A program made the position numbers and the translations under genes. The notes below the pieces were generated by a model that did no database searches, was not told the origin of the DNA, and was given only the letters and a program-made list of their open reading frames with translations. From NCBI RefSeq assembly GCF_015206885.1, contig NZ_JADEXY010000001.1:1-64000 (forward strand): a stretch of DNA of 64,000 bases, given 5' to 3'. This document shows, piece by piece, positions 19,411 through 29,446 of the stretch. Numbering within the stretch: the stretch's first letter is position 1; the number at the start of each line of letters is the position of its first letter. The stretch is from Microcystis aeruginosa LEGE 91341. GTDB taxonomy: Bacteria > Cyanobacteriota > Cyanobacteriia > Cyanobacteriales > Microcystaceae.

Positions 19411-20460
19411 ATGACTGACTCCCCTGAAATACCTTATTTATTACGCGCTGCCAAAGGAGAAATCTTACCCCGTCCTCCCGTGTGGATGATGAGACAAGCA
19501 GGACGTTATATGCAGATTTATCGAGAATTGCGGGATAAATACCCCAGTTTTCGGGAAAGATCAGAAAATGCCGATTTAGCGATCGAAATCTCCCTGCAAC
19601 CTTGGCGTGCTTTTCAACCGGATGGGGTGATCATGTTCTCCGATATCCTTACTCCCCTAGCGGGAATCGGTATTCCCTTTGATATTATCGAAAGTAAGGG
19701 GCCGATTATCGATTCTCCCATTCGTACTCAAGCGCAGGTGGACCAACTTAATCCCCTCGATCCCGATCAGTCTTTACCTTTTATCAAAACGATTTTAAAA
19801 ACCCTGCGTCAAGAGGTGGGAAATAAATCCACTGTACTAGGTTTTGTCGGAGCGCCTTGGACTTTAGCAGCATACGCAGTGGAAGGGAAAGGTTCTAAAA
19901 GTTATTCTGTGATTAAAGGGATGGCTTTTTCGGAACCCTCGGTACTGCACCAATTTTTAGATAAATTAGCGGATATGATTGCCACCTATGTCCGTTATCA
20001 AATCGATTGTGGGGCGCAAGTGGTACAAATGTTCGATTCTTGGGCGGGTCAATTAACTCCCCAAGATTACGATGTTTTTGCCTTACCCTATCAACAAAAA
20101 GTAGTTCGTTTGGTGAAAGAAACCCATCCCGATACACCTTTAATTCTCTACATTAGTGGCAGCGCTGGCGTTTTGGAAAGAATGGCTAAATCGGGGGTTG
20201 ATATTATTAGCGTCGATTGGACTGTCGATATGGCGGAAGCGAGACAGCGTTTAGGTAAAGCGATGATGGTTCAAGGTAATATCGATCCGGGGGTTTTATT
20301 CGGTTCCCAGTCTTTTATTCGCGAGCGGATTCTTGATACTATTCGTAAAGCGGGTAATCAAGGCCATATTCTTAATTTAGGTCATGGTGTTTTGGTGGGA
20401 ACTCCTGAAGATAACGTGCGTTTCTTCTTTGAAACTGCTAAAGGATTTAGTTATCAATAA
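19411..20460 (+). CDS. hemE: Uroporphyrinogen decarboxylase
   Basis: Converts uroporphyrinogen III to coproporphyrinogen III in haem and chlorophyll synthesis, in the cytoplasm. The family signatures [12 protein letters not shown] near the N-terminus and [13 protein letters not shown] near residue 150 are intact, and 349 residues is the normal length. It lies 90 bp after the copper pump on the same strand. The downstream gap is filled with octamer repeats. Confidence 0.97.
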   Translation: MTDSPEIPYLLRAAKGEILPRPPVWMMRQAGRYMQIYRELRDKYPSFRERSENADLAIEISLQPWRAFQPDGVIMFSDILTPLAGIGIPFDIIESKGPIIDSPIRTQAQVDQLNPLDPDQSLPFIKTILKTLRQEVGNKSTVLGFVGAPWTLAAYAVEGKGSKSYSVIKGMAFSEPSVLHQFLDKLADMIATYVRYQIDCGAQVVQMFDSWAGQLTPQDYDVFALPYQQKVVRLVKETHPDTPLILYISGSAGVLERMAKSGVDIISVDWTVDMAEARQRLGKAMMVQGNIDPGVLFGSQSFIRERILDTIRKAGNQGHILNLGHGVLVGTPEDNVRFFFETAKGFSYQ

Positions 20461-20477
20461 AGTTACTCAGGGAACAG

Positions 20478-20592
20478 GAAATGGGGAAATGGGGAAATGG
20501 GGAAATGGGGGAATTTAACTAAAACCCTAAAACCCCAAAACCCTAAAACCCCAAAACCCTAAAACCCCAAAACCCCAAAACCCTAAAACCCC
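20478..20592. repeat. Octamer repeats GGGGAAAT and AAAACCCY
   Basis: Two different 8-bp tandem repeats lie side by side: about four units of GGGGAAAT, then about nine of AAAACCCT/AAAACCCC. The complement TTTTAGGG appears at 24281. These are STRR-type intergenic repeats; there is no gene between 20461 and 20668. Confidence 0.9.
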
Positions 20593-20668
20593 AACACACA
20601 ACACCCTTTTTGACTTTTTACTTTTACTTTCAAACTGTCCCCTAAATTCTGCTGGATAAATTAAAATA

Positions 20669-21616
20669 ATGAAAAAAATATTTCTAACAGGTGTGAGTGG
20701 CTGTATTGGACATTATATCGCTGAGATTTTACTGGAAAATCCCGACTATGAATTATATTTTTTAGTGCGTAATCCAGAGAAGTTAAAATTTACTTACCAA
20801 GGGCGATCAAATGTTCATATACTTTTAGGCGATATGGAAAATATTGGGGTATATGGCGAGCTTTTAAAAACAATGAATATAGCGGTTTTAATCGCTACCA
20901 GTTGGGGAGGAGAGGAGGAAAGTTATCAGATTAATGTGGTAAAAACCCTAGAATTAATTAGTTATTTAGATGCTCAAATCTGCGAGAAAGTCCTCTACTT
21001 TTCTACCGCCAGCATTCTCAATCAAAATAATCAACCTTTACCGGAAGCTGGGGAGATAGGAACTAATTATATCCGCACTAAATACACTTGTTATAGTAAA
21101 TTTGCTGACCTAGAAATCGCCGATAAAATTATCACTTTATACCCCACTTTTGTCTTAGGTGGTGATGAAAATAAACCCTATTCTCATATCTATGGTGGTT
21201 TACCAGATGTGTTGAAATATATCGGTTTAGTGCGTTGGTTTCAAGCTGATGGCAGTTTTCATTTTATCCATGCTCAAGATATAGCTCAAGTGGTGAATTA
21301 TTTAATCGAAAATCCTGCGCCAGAAAGCAAAATTGTTCTAGGCAATCAACGCACAACAGCTAACCAAGCAGTGGAGGAAATCTGCACTTATTTAAACAAA
21401 AAAATCTATTTTCGGATTCCTTTATCTTTAACCATTGCTAACTTTTTTATCAAAGTTTTTAACTTGCAGATGGAAGCATGGGACCGTTTTGCGATGAATT
21501 ATCGCCACTTCACCCACATTAAAACCTATACTCCTGCTGATTTTGGTTTAAAAAACTATTGTTCCACCCTCGATGATGTTTTAACCTTGCGAGGAATTCC
21601 CCGAAAAAAACCCTAA
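20669..21616 (+). CDS. NAD-dependent epimerase/dehydratase (extended SDR)
   Basis: A 315-residue short-chain dehydrogenase-like protein. The dinucleotide motif LTGVSGCIGHYIAE is at the N-terminus. The usual YxxxK is represented by YIRTKYTCYSKF, so the exact catalytic pair is unclear and could be degenerate. It is likely to act on a nucleotide-sugar or isoprenoid-type substrate; the reaction cannot be assigned. It stands alone between repeat-rich gaps. Confidence 0.78.
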   Translation: MKKIFLTGVSGCIGHYIAEILLENPDYELYFLVRNPEKLKFTYQGRSNVHILLGDMENIGVYGELLKTMNIAVLIATSWGGEEESYQINVVKTLELISYLDAQICEKVLYFSTASILNQNNQPLPEAGEIGTNYIRTKYTCYSKFADLEIADKIITLYPTFVLGGDENKPYSHIYGGLPDVLKYIGLVRWFQADGSFHFIHAQDIAQVVNYLIENPAPESKIVLGNQRTTANQAVEEICTYLNKKIYFRIPLSLTIANFFIKVFNLQMEAWDRFAMNYRHFTHIKTYTPADFGLKNYCSTLDDVLTLRGIPRKKP

Positions 21617-21706
21617 GTAGTTGGACAAAATGGTTCTTCCGAACTTACACTGTAGAAAATTCCCCAAGCTCCCTCTCTGTCCAGCAATGCTTTAAAGTTG
21701 ATAAAT

Positions 21707-21934
<228 letters not shown>

Positions 21935-21998
21935 AAATATCAATCTAACAAAAACTAAAAGCCCTAGTATACAAGCTTTACAAGCATGAGTTGTTGAT

Positions 21999-22113
21999 AT
22001 AGCGTTTCCTAAGCTAGTGAGGTACGCCTATTTTGCTTCCTTTTTGGCTTTTGTCTCTTGCCTTTTGCCTAAAACCCATAACTTTTGTACCTCAGCAGAC
22101 TGAAAAACGCTGT
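21999..22113. mobile_element. MITE-like element, family D
   Basis: About 115 bp with ends (TA)TAGCGTTTCCTAAG and CAGACTGAAAAACGCTGTA, an imperfect inverted repeat that also includes GAGGTAC on both inner arms. A TA is present at each end. It lies in the 310-bp gap between MITE A and the aminotransferase gene, followed by a deleted family B end (22127-22163). Confidence 0.55.
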
Positions 22114-22126
22114 AGTTTTACATTAC

Positions 22127-22234
22127 AGGTTCGGTAGAGCCACAATTTTTAACACCTACCTACATAATTCATAATTCATAATTCATAATTCATAATTCAT
22201 AATTCATAATTCCTAATTCCTAATTCCTAATTCC
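22127..22234. repeat. Family B remnant and CATAATT heptamer array
   Basis: The remnant (AGGTTCG then TTTTTAACACCTACCTAC) is one end of the family B MITE with its hairpin core lost. It runs straight into about seven units of CATAATT and four of TCCTAAT up to 22234, 11 bp from the DegT gene end. Confidence 0.75.
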
Positions 22235-22244
22235 CACTGATAAC

Positions 22245-23357
22245 TCAGGAACTATGCAAACAATCTTTCAGCGCATAGGCTACCTGTTGTTGTTCCTCAA
22301 AGCTCAAATCGGGGAACATAGGTAAAGATAACACTTTTTCACTGGCCAATTCAGCCATGGGTAAATCACCTTTTTTATAGCCTAAATACTGATAAACTGG
22401 CTGTAAATGTAGGGGAATCGGATAATAAACCATGGATAGGACATCTTTTTCCTGCAAAGCTGCCCGAATTTGGTCACGATTTTCCGTTAGGATTGTGTAC
22501 TGATTCCAAACGTGCTTACCCCCAGCTAAAGCGGCAGGTAAAGTGATATTAGGCAAAGGTTGCAGTAATTCTCGATAACGTTGGGCAATCTCGATCCGTT
22601 GATTATTCCAAAAATCGAGATATTTTAGCTTAATTTGCAAAATAACCGCTTGAATGGCATCTAAGCGGCTATTGACACCGATTACCTCGTGGAGATAACG
22701 CACCTTGCTACCGTGTTCTTTAACCATGCGAATTTGTGCCGCTAACTCGGGGTTATTGGTGGTAATTGCGCCACCATCGCCACAACCGCCTAAATTTTTG
22801 GTGGGAAAGAAGCTAAAACAGCCAATATCGCCGATACTCCCCACTTTCTGCCCATGCCATTCTGCTCCTGTTGCCTGCGCGCAATCCTCAATCACCAATA
22901 AATTATGGGAACGAGCCAAATTTACCACCTCAGACATATTGACAGATTGCCCAAAAAGGTGTACTGGGATAATCGCTTTCGTCTGGGGAGTAATCGCTTT
23001 TTCCAACAGTGCCACATCGAGGTTAAAAGTATTAATATCGATATCGACAAAAACCGGCACTGCCCCGACTAAATTAATCGCTTCGGCGGTGGCAATAAAC
23101 GAAAAAGTGGAAGTAATTACTTCATCCCCCGCTTGAATACCGAGGGAGCGCAGTGCCAGATAAAGGGCATCGGTTCCCGAATTACAGGCAACACAATCGC
23201 TAACACCGTGATAGAGGGCAAATTGTCGTTCTAATTCGCTCACAGCTTCACCGCCAATATAGCGCCCAGAACGGAGGATTTCTAAAACGGCATGATTAGC
23301 CTCTTCGCTGATGACTTGGTATTGACGGGATAAATCGACGGGGGGAATTTTACTCAC
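22245..23357 (-). CDS. DegT/DnrJ/EryC1/StrS-family aminotransferase
   Basis: A PLP-dependent sugar aminotransferase of 370 residues. The Schiff-base lysine lies in SFFPTKNLGGCGDGGA, and the PLP-phosphate and ring contacts are visible in ACNSGTDALYLAL and EDCAQATGAEW. The family makes amino sugars, usually on nucleotide-linked keto sugars, for polysaccharide or glycoprotein synthesis. No partner dehydratase lies nearby, so the sugar is unknown. Confidence 0.92.
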   Translation of the reverse strand: MSKIPPVDLSRQYQVISEEANHAVLEILRSGRYIGGEAVSELERQFALYHGVSDCVACNSGTDALYLALRSLGIQAGDEVITSTFSFIATAEAINLVGAVPVFVDIDINTFNLDVALLEKAITPQTKAIIPVHLFGQSVNMSEVVNLARSHNLLVIEDCAQATGAEWHGQKVGSIGDIGCFSFFPTKNLGGCGDGGAITTNNPELAAQIRMVKEHGSKVRYLHEVIGVNSRLDAIQAVILQIKLKYLDFWNNQRIEIAQRYRELLQPLPNITLPAALAGGKHVWNQYTILTENRDQIRAALQEKDVLSMVYYPIPLHLQPVYQYLGYKKGDLPMAELASEKVLSLPMFPDLSFEEQQQVAYALKDCLHSS

Positions 23358-23484
23358 GCGCTTTCACTCAAAATTAGAGACTAATCGGGATTTGTCGGCG
23401 AAAAGAAGGAATAATTAGTCAAAAATAATTATAAACTTGCTATTTATAGATGAAGTGTCCTTTTAATTTGTTTCTTTTATTTTT

Positions 23485-24261
23485 ATGGATGGATTAGTAG
23501 AACTAAATCTGGTGGATTTGGGTTGGGCTTTGGGGATGATGGGTATTTGTTTAATCCTCTCCCGTTGGTCAAATTTAGCCCTAGAGGGACAATTATTATT
23601 GGCGACTGCTCGATCGATCCTGCAATTATTAGTGGTAGGCTACGTTATCGCCGTTATTTTTTCCCTGGATAATCCTCTAGCCGTGCTGGGGATTTTGGCA
23701 GTAATGATGACCATCGCGACTATTGTTGCTAAAAATCGCATTGATAGCCGAGATAAAGGCTTATTACCCCTAGTTTTCGGCTCTTTATTGATTAGTAGCT
23801 GTCTAACTCTAGGTTATGCAATCGCTTTAATCATTCAACCAGAACAATGGTACTCACCCCAATACTTAATTCCCTTGACGGGGATGGTGTTAGGCAATGC
23901 CATGAATAGTGCCTCTTTAGCCGGGGAGAGATTAAGCAGTGCCATTAAAAGTCACCGTTTGGAAATCGAAACCCATCTTTGTTTGGGGGCAACTCCTCAA
24001 CAAGCGATCTCATCTTACCAAAAAGCAGCGATTCGAGCTAGTTTAATACCCACCCTCAATCAGATGATGGTAGTGGGTTTAGTCAGTTTACCCGGAATGT
24101 TCACTGGACAGGTATTGGCAGGAAGTGAACCTTTAAACGCCGCTTCCTACCAGATACTGATCCTGTTTATGATTGCCCTAGCTAACCTAATCACCGCTCA
24201 ATTGGTGACAGAGGGAATCTATCGGCGCTTTTTTAGTGAGAATTTATCACTTATTAGTTGA
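23485..24261 (+). CDS. FetB/UPF0014-family ABC permease
   Basis: A 258-residue integral membrane protein with about seven helices. It belongs to the UPF0014 group, whose E. coli member FetB exports iron with the ATPase FetA. The family pattern around ATARSILQLLVVGYV and GMVLGNAMNSASL is present. No FetA-like ATPase gene is adjacent. Export of a metal is inferred from the family only. Confidence 0.85.
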   Translation: MDGLVELNLVDLGWALGMMGICLILSRWSNLALEGQLLLATARSILQLLVVGYVIAVIFSLDNPLAVLGILAVMMTIATIVAKNRIDSRDKGLLPLVFGSLLISSCLTLGYAIALIIQPEQWYSPQYLIPLTGMVLGNAMNSASLAGERLSSAIKSHRLEIETHLCLGATPQQAISSYQKAAIRASLIPTLNQMMVVGLVSLPGMFTGQVLAGSEPLNAASYQILILFMIALANLITAQLVTEGIYRRFFSENLSLIS

Positions 24262-24280
24262 AAGGAATCGGGGGGCGGGG

Positions 24281-24309
24281 GTTAGGGTTTTAGGGTTTTA
24301 GGGTTTTAG
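24281..24309. repeat. TTTTAGGG octamer repeat
   Basis: Three to four units of TTTTAGGG, the complement of the array at 20520. It lies between the convergent FetB-like and gap2 genes. Confidence 0.85.
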
Positions 24310-24348
24310 TTGAATTCCCCCATTCCCCTATCCCCTAACGGCCAAAAA

Positions 24349-25365
24349 TTAGGCCTTCCACTTGCTGGCAACGACTTCAGCGAGATCAACCACCCGTTGG
24401 GAGTAACCCCATTCGTTATCGTACCAAGCGATAACTTTCACCATATCGCCACCCATCACCATGGTGAGACTGGCATCAATGATCGAGGAGGCATCAACAC
24501 CACGATAATCAGAGGAAACGAGAGGCAAATCATTATATTCGAGAATTCCTTTCAAAGAATTTTCCGAAGCTTCTTTGAGGACTTCGTTTACCTGTTCTGC
24601 GATCGTGCTTTTTTCTACTTGCGCCACTAAATCCACCACAGAAACGTTAGGAGTGGGTACGCGCAGAGCGATACCGTTAAGTTTCCCTTTCATTGCGGGG
24701 ATAACTAAGGCTACAGCTTTAGCGGCACCGGTGGAGGTGGGAACGATGTTAACGGCGGCGGCGCGAGCGCGACGCAGATCTCGGTGACTAGCATCTAGAA
24801 TCCGTTGATCACCAGTGTAACTGTGGGTGGTGGTCATTGTCCCTTTGATGATGCCGAAGTTTTCGTGAATCACTTTAACGACAGGAGCCAGACAGTTGGT
24901 GGTACAACTGGCATTACTGATGACGTTGTATTTATCGTGTTCGTATTCGTGAGCGTTGACACCAACTACATAGGTTCCCACACCCGAACCTTTACCCGGT
25001 GCGGTGATGAGGACTTTTTTAGCTCCTGCGACAATATGCTTAGAAGCGCCCTCTTCATCGACGAAAACACCGGTAGCTTCGATCACTAAATCTACACCCC
25101 ATTCTGCCCAGGGCAGATTGAGGGGATTGCGATCGGAATAACATTTAATGGTTTTACCGTTAACAATTAAAGAATTATCATCGGCATCGATATTAGCGTT
25201 AAGTTTGCCTAACATCGAGTCATATTTGAGCAGGTGAGCGTTACTCCGGGGATCGGATGTATCATTGATCCCCACTACCTCTAAGCCACTATTAGTCCGT
25301 CCTAACCAACATCTTAGGAAATTACGTCCAATCCGTCCGAAACCATTGATCGCTACTCTAATCAC
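24349..25365 (-). CDS. gap2: NAD(P)-dependent glyceraldehyde-3-phosphate dehydrogenase (Gap2 type)
   Basis: The photosynthetic GAPDH of the Calvin cycle, able to use NADPH. The protein begins [20 protein letters not shown] from a GTG at 25365, as in cyanobacterial Gap2; the catalytic cysteine is in [11 protein letters not shown] and the end is [15 protein letters not shown] longer frame from 25422 would add 19 residues with no counterpart in the family, so the GTG is chosen. At 338 residues it has no CP12-like tail. Confidence 0.95.
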   Translation of the reverse strand: MIRVAINGFGRIGRNFLRCWLGRTNSGLEVVGINDTSDPRSNAHLLKYDSMLGKLNANIDADDNSLIVNGKTIKCYSDRNPLNLPWAEWGVDLVIEATGVFVDEEGASKHIVAGAKKVLITAPGKGSGVGTYVVGVNAHEYEHDKYNVISNASCTTNCLAPVVKVIHENFGIIKGTMTTTHSYTGDQRILDASHRDLRRARAAAVNIVPTSTGAAKAVALVIPAMKGKLNGIALRVPTPNVSVVDLVAQVEKSTIAEQVNEVLKEASENSLKGILEYNDLPLVSSDYRGVDASSIIDASLTMVMGGDMVKVIAWYDNEWGYSQRVVDLAEVVASKWKA

Positions 25366-25615
25366 TGCTGCTTGCCCTCTACGTTTTAGTGCAATACATA
25401 AAAAAATAATTAATGTTCCCAATCATACCTTAAAGGTTGAACTTTACGATCCTGATCGAAAATAATTTATTAGCTCACCAATCCTATCGGGTTTAAATGA
25501 GGAAATTTCATTGATTAAAGCGATTTAAAGCTAAAATTAGCCTAAATAACCGCTAAAAAATTCTCATAACCCCATTCCCTCCTTAGCTGTTCGCCTTTTC
25601 GGCGATCGGATGTGA

Positions 25616-25713
25616 TACTAAATCCAGTTATTAAAAACTGATTATCTATTCCCCCTTGTGCCTCTTGCCTTTTGCCTATCCTGATATGTTACCTATATTT
25701 AACGGATTTAGTA
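25616..25713. mobile_element. MITE-like element, family C, copy 1 (98 bp)
   Basis: Ends TACTAAATCCAGTTA and TAACGGATTTAGTA form an inverted repeat, with TA at both ends. The inside holds CTTTTGCC/GCCTCTT short repeats. Other copies lie near 33701, 36991 (one end only) and 54456. It sits in the 472-bp gap between gap2 and the DUF3155 gene. Confidence 0.7.
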
Positions 25714-25770
25714 TGAGTTTCCAGTTCACTGATTACTGATCACTCAAAGATCCCCGCTCCTCTTATCCTC

Positions 25771-25804
25771 AAAAAAAACTCGTTTACTTTTCTGTAAACG
25801 AGTT
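25771..25804 (-). terminator. Rho-independent terminator of the DUF3155 gene
   Basis: An 11-bp perfect stem, AACTCGTTTAC and GTAAACGAGTT, with a 6-base loop. On the minus strand it is followed by a run of eight T. It lies 33 bp past the stop codon of the DUF3155 gene. Confidence 0.85.
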
Positions 25805-25837
25805 CACTTTCCATGATAAGATTAATAGTCCTGTGAT

Positions 25838-26152
25838 TTATTTAGCAACTGCTACTGCTACCTTGAGGGGCTGAGGCTGTAGGTCGCGCAAACTTGGGAA
25901 AAGGAAGTGGTTTTCCTCCACATATTGCGCTCCAAACAGTCCTTTTTCAGCCCAGAAATAGCGATCGGTTGTATGCTCGTTACGCTTAACAATCAATAAA
26001 GCTGGTGGGCTAATGCCTATAGCTTGAATATACTTACGCGCCGCAGTTACGGGTTTATCCTCGCCACTTTCAATACTATACTGGGGTACAAGTTCAAGTA
26101 TCTTACGTCCTTCTTGACGACGGCGACTTTTACGTTTCCGTTTTCTGGCCAA
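25838..26152 (-). CDS. DUF3155 protein
   Basis: A small basic cyanobacterial protein of 104 residues. It starts with a Lys/Arg-rich stretch (MARKRKRKSRRRQEGRKIL) and has the conserved centre TAARKYIQAIGISPPALLIV and YFWAEKGLFGAQYVEENHF. The function is unknown; the basic N-terminus suggests nucleic-acid binding, which is inference. A strong terminator follows. The 388-bp upstream gap holds the divergent histidine kinase promoter region and nothing else I can identify. Confidence 0.85.
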   Translation of the reverse strand: MARKRKRKSRRRQEGRKILELVPQYSIESGEDKPVTAARKYIQAIGISPPALLIVKRNEHTTDRYFWAEKGLFGAQYVEENHFLFPSLRDLQPQPLKVAVAVAK

Positions 26153-26540
26153 CCCAATTACCTCCTGTTCTGGCTAATCGTTGTAATGATAGTTACAAAA
26201 GCCGTAGCGATTATATCCCTTCTAGACCAAGAAATCAAGTGTCCCTCACAAAGCCAATTACAAACAAGTTTGACTGGAAGCTAGACTGGGACTATGTTTA
26301 AGTTTTTCTGACAAAAACACAGCCCCAAATCCCGATACAAAACTTATTATTCTTAAACTTTTTTTAATATATACCGTGAGCCACCCCGAAAATATTGACC
26401 AAACCCTTGTCCTACTTGCTTTTTACTGGCTGCCCTCCCTCCAAGGAGAGAGTCATTCTCTCCCCTGTCAACTGGGAAATAAAACTCGCAACCCTAGCTT
26501 TATCAAGGTTTTCTGATTTTTTACTTTTTACTTTCTTAGT

Positions 26541-27797
26541 ATGCCCTTCTCCTTCCCCTCCCGGACTCCCCTGAGTGATGATTTTATTGCCCTGTGTCAG
26601 GCACAGATGGAACTTTTGCGGGAGCAAATGGAAGCGGACAGAAGTGCGGTTTATTTAACTGAACCTTTATCGAGTAATTTAATCCCAGTTGTTGTTTATC
26701 CGCCTTTTAATCCCCCTTCTCACCCAAAAAAGCGGCTTTCCTTACAACCAGGGCAACCGGCGGCTGACTTGTTAACTGCGGTTAAGTTAGAAGATTTATC
26801 CCACCTCTGGAGTAATCAGGAGACCGTCAGCGGTCATCGCTTGTTTTTACCCTTAATGTACGAAGAGGGCATGATCGGATTATTGGTGACAACCAGAGAA
26901 AAACGACCTTGGCAAAGTTGGGAATTAACCCGGATGGCAAAAATCACCCAAACTCTCGCTTTAGCCTGTGTACTTGATCGCCAATTGGGAGAAGAACGTT
27001 ATTATCGACAATGGCAACGTCAGCGCCTCGATACCTTTCTCCATCAAATCCGCAATCCCCTTACCGCTTTAAAAACCTTTGGTAAACTTCTACTCAAAAG
27101 GCTTTTAGCCGAAGAAGGTAACGATCCTGCCATTACTGGTATATTGAGGGAAAGCGATCGAGTTCGGGACTTAATTGCCGAATTTGAGGCACAAATTCAG
27201 CAAGAAAGGGAAAACTACCCCACCGTCGATATTCCTCTCCTGCAAGCTCAATCTTCCCCCACCGCCTTTCTCTTGCCTGCTGGCAGCAGCCAACTAACTC
27301 TGATCGATCTCCATGATATTCTCGATCCGCTGCTCCTTTCGGCCCAGGCCGTAGCCAAAGAGAGAAATCTCAGTCTAGAAACGATTTATGGGGAAGATAT
27401 AGCACTTATTCCGGCCAATATCCCCGGTTTGCGGGAAGTATTCAGCAATTTAATTGATAATGCTCTCAAATATACTCCTGCTGGCGGAAAAGTCACCGTC
27501 GAGGTAAAAAATGTTAAGAATAGTGTAGAAATTGTTTTTAAAGACACAGGTTATGGTATAGCGAGGAGTGATCAAGAAAGAATTTTTCAACGTCACTACC
27601 GGGGAGTGCAAGCAGGGGGAGATATACCTGGTACAGGATTGGGTTTAGCGATCGCCAAAGAATTAATTACCAGCATGGGGGGGACGATTGAATTTATCAG
27701 TCCTAATCCCGATCCAACAAGTTCCCCTTACCCCGGCACGGTTTTTCGGGTTAGCATGCCAGTTATAGCCGATGATCACCTCAGTAGAGAAAGTTGA
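26541..27797 (+). CDS. GAF-type sensor histidine kinase
   Basis: A cytoplasmic two-component kinase of 418 residues. A GAF-like sensor occupies about residues 12-145. The HisKA helix carries H168 in FLHQIRNPLTALK. The ATPase has the N box NLIDNALKYTP, the G1 box DTGYGIA and the G2 box GTGLGLAIAKEL. No membrane helix and no response regulator are next to it. The next gene, an EbsA-like protein, starts 121 bp later on the same strand. Confidence 0.9.
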   Translation: MPFSFPSRTPLSDDFIALCQAQMELLREQMEADRSAVYLTEPLSSNLIPVVVYPPFNPPSHPKKRLSLQPGQPAADLLTAVKLEDLSHLWSNQETVSGHRLFLPLMYEEGMIGLLVTTREKRPWQSWELTRMAKITQTLALACVLDRQLGEERYYRQWQRQRLDTFLHQIRNPLTALKTFGKLLLKRLLAEEGNDPAITGILRESDRVRDLIAEFEAQIQQERENYPTVDIPLLQAQSSPTAFLLPAGSSQLTLIDLHDILDPLLLSAQAVAKERNLSLETIYGEDIALIPANIPGLREVFSNLIDNALKYTPAGGKVTVEVKNVKNSVEIVFKDTGYGIARSDQERIFQRHYRGVQAGGDIPGTGLGLAIAKELITSMGGTIEFISPNPDPTSSPYPGTVFRVSMPVIADDHLSRES

Positions 27798-27917
27798 TCT
27801 GGTCGTCAATTCTGCCTATGTTCTCGATCGGGAGATTGCCTGGGGCGATCGGTTAAAATATAGGGAAAATATCAGTGTCACTGGTAACTTGGCCGTGAAG
27901 CAAAGAATTAACTAATT

Positions 27918-28292
27918 ATGCCGACGATCGAACAATTAGAACCCGCTAATAAGGCTGATGTGTTAGTATATATGCCCTACTATGCCAAGGACAAACATAG
28001 TATCCTGCCCTATGCGATCGCTTTGTATCAAGGAGGATCTTTAGAAGGTTGTCGTCACATAGAAAACAGTGAAGGGATTCCCTTTGTGGCCTCTTGGTAT
28101 GTATCAAAATTGCCCTCGGAATTGACCCGTTGTCGTTTACAATTTGAAGGACAGGCCGACCTAAGCTATGAGATGACGATTATTAACGCCGAGTTGATCG
28201 AATATCTCATCGGTGCAATTAAAACCTTTAAGCAGCTAGGTTCGGCCGACTTTTCGCAGGGATTTTATCGGAAACTGCTGCGATTTGAATGA
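27918..28292 (+). CDS. EbsA-like protein (type IV pilus/biofilm self-suppression)
   Basis: A 124-residue soluble protein with the pattern YMPYYAKDKHSILPYAI and EGIPFVASWYVSKLP, which I recognise as like EbsA of Synechococcus elongatus. EbsA is needed there for type IV pilus assembly and secretion and so for biofilm suppression. The assignment is from memory of the family pattern and should be read as probable. It is followed 37 bp later by a phosphotransacetylase-family gene and probably shares its transcript. Confidence 0.6.
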   Translation: MPTIEQLEPANKADVLVYMPYYAKDKHSILPYAIALYQGGSLEGCRHIENSEGIPFVASWYVSKLPSELTRCRLQFEGQADLSYEMTIINAELIEYLIGAIKTFKQLGSADFSQGFYRKLLRFE

Positions 28293-28329
28293 TAAAAGTC
28301 GGGATTTTACGGGTTAAAAGGAGCAAATC

Positions 28330-29406
28330 GTGGCCAAATCAGCCAAATCTATACTTATCTCTTCCCTAGAACCCCTCAGTGGTAAATCGGGAACTGTCGT
28401 CGGTTTAGCGCATCTCTTGCGACAAAAAGGACTAGAGATAAGTTACGGCAAACCAGTGGGCAATTGTCCGGGCTACGTCGATGGGCAATTGGTCGATGAG
28501 GATGTAGAATTTATTCGGCAATTATTAGAATTATCCCCCGATCAGCTGCGTTTACCCCTGATCTACACTGATGCGGATTCCGTTGCTAAACGTTTACAAG
28601 GTGTAGATCAACAGGACTACGGCAATATTCTTGCTGGTTATCTCGCTCGAGTTAACAGTGATATTATCCTCCTCGAAGGGCCGGGGACTCTCTGGGAAGG
28701 CAGTATTTTTCAGTTATCGATGGGGGAGATGGCCAAAATTCTCCACACTCCAATCCTATTGGTGGCCCGCTATAGTTCTCCCCTAATTGCCGAGAGTCTG
28801 CTGAAAGCAAGAGAGGAATTAAATAATCAGCTGCTGGGGGTAGTGATTAGTGATATCCCGGCCGATGATTGGGAGGAAGTACAATCTCTCCTGAAACCCT
28901 ATTTGTCCCGCCAAGGGGTGGAAGTTTTAGGACTGTTACCTGCTAGTAAATTATTGCGTAGTATTAGTGTTCGGGAAATTGTCCATCTTTTGGGGGCAAA
29001 AGTATTATGTCGGCCCGATCGTTTAGATTGGATGGTAGAAAGTTTAGCGATCGGGGCGATGAATGTCAACGCCGCTTTAGAATATTTTCGCAAGGGGGAA
29101 AATATGGCTGTGATTACGGGGGGTGATCGCACAGATCTCCAGTTAGCTGCCCTAGAAACTTCTACCACCTGTTTAATCTTAACTGGTTCTATCTCTCCGG
29201 ATCCCCTAATTTTGGGCAGGGCCGAGGATTTAGAAGTACCGATTCTCTCGGTAAATTTAGATACTCTCAGTACCGTGGAAATCGTCGATCAGGCTTTCGG
29301 GAAGATCCGCTTACAGGAACAGGTAAAAGTCGCTTGTATTCGAGAATTAATGGAGGAACATTTCCAAATTGATCGCCTGTTAGAAAAGTTAACAATAGGG
29401 GCGTAA
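28330..29406 (+). CDS. Phosphotransacetylase-family protein (AAA/dethiobiotin-synthase-like plus DRTGG)
   Basis: A 358-residue protein starting at GTG with AAAGGAG about 8 bases upstream. The N-terminal half looks like a P-loop dethiobiotin synthetase/CobB-type domain, although the usual GKT is altered (SLEPLSGKSGTVVGLA). The C-terminal half carries a DRTGG domain (ITGGDRTDLQLAAL). This arrangement matches the N-terminal part of bacterial Pta without its catalytic acetyltransferase domain, so a regulatory role is more likely than catalysis. It follows the EbsA-like gene closely. Confidence 0.78.
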   Translation: MAKSAKSILISSLEPLSGKSGTVVGLAHLLRQKGLEISYGKPVGNCPGYVDGQLVDEDVEFIRQLLELSPDQLRLPLIYTDADSVAKRLQGVDQQDYGNILAGYLARVNSDIILLEGPGTLWEGSIFQLSMGEMAKILHTPILLVARYSSPLIAESLLKAREELNNQLLGVVISDIPADDWEEVQSLLKPYLSRQGVEVLGLLPASKLLRSISVREIVHLLGAKVLCRPDRLDWMVESLAIGAMNVNAALEYFRKGENMAVITGGDRTDLQLAALETSTTCLILTGSISPDPLILGRAEDLEVPILSVNLDTLSTVEIVDQAFGKIRLQEQVKVACIRELMEEHFQIDRLLEKLTIGA

Positions 29407-29446
29407 TTTCTCCCCAGCTGCCCAGAATTTCACTGGAAATCACTTC

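Noticed and set aside
20520-20592. Telomere-like CCCTAAAA/TTTTAGGG repeats
   Set aside because: The unit matches some algal telomeres, but the array is short, internal and one of many 7-8 bp repeat types here.
26376-26516. 47-codon GTG frame in phase with the histidine kinase and ended by TGA just before it
   Set aside because: The sequence is low in recognisable domain content, no ribosome-binding site is visible, and the kinase has a good start of its own.
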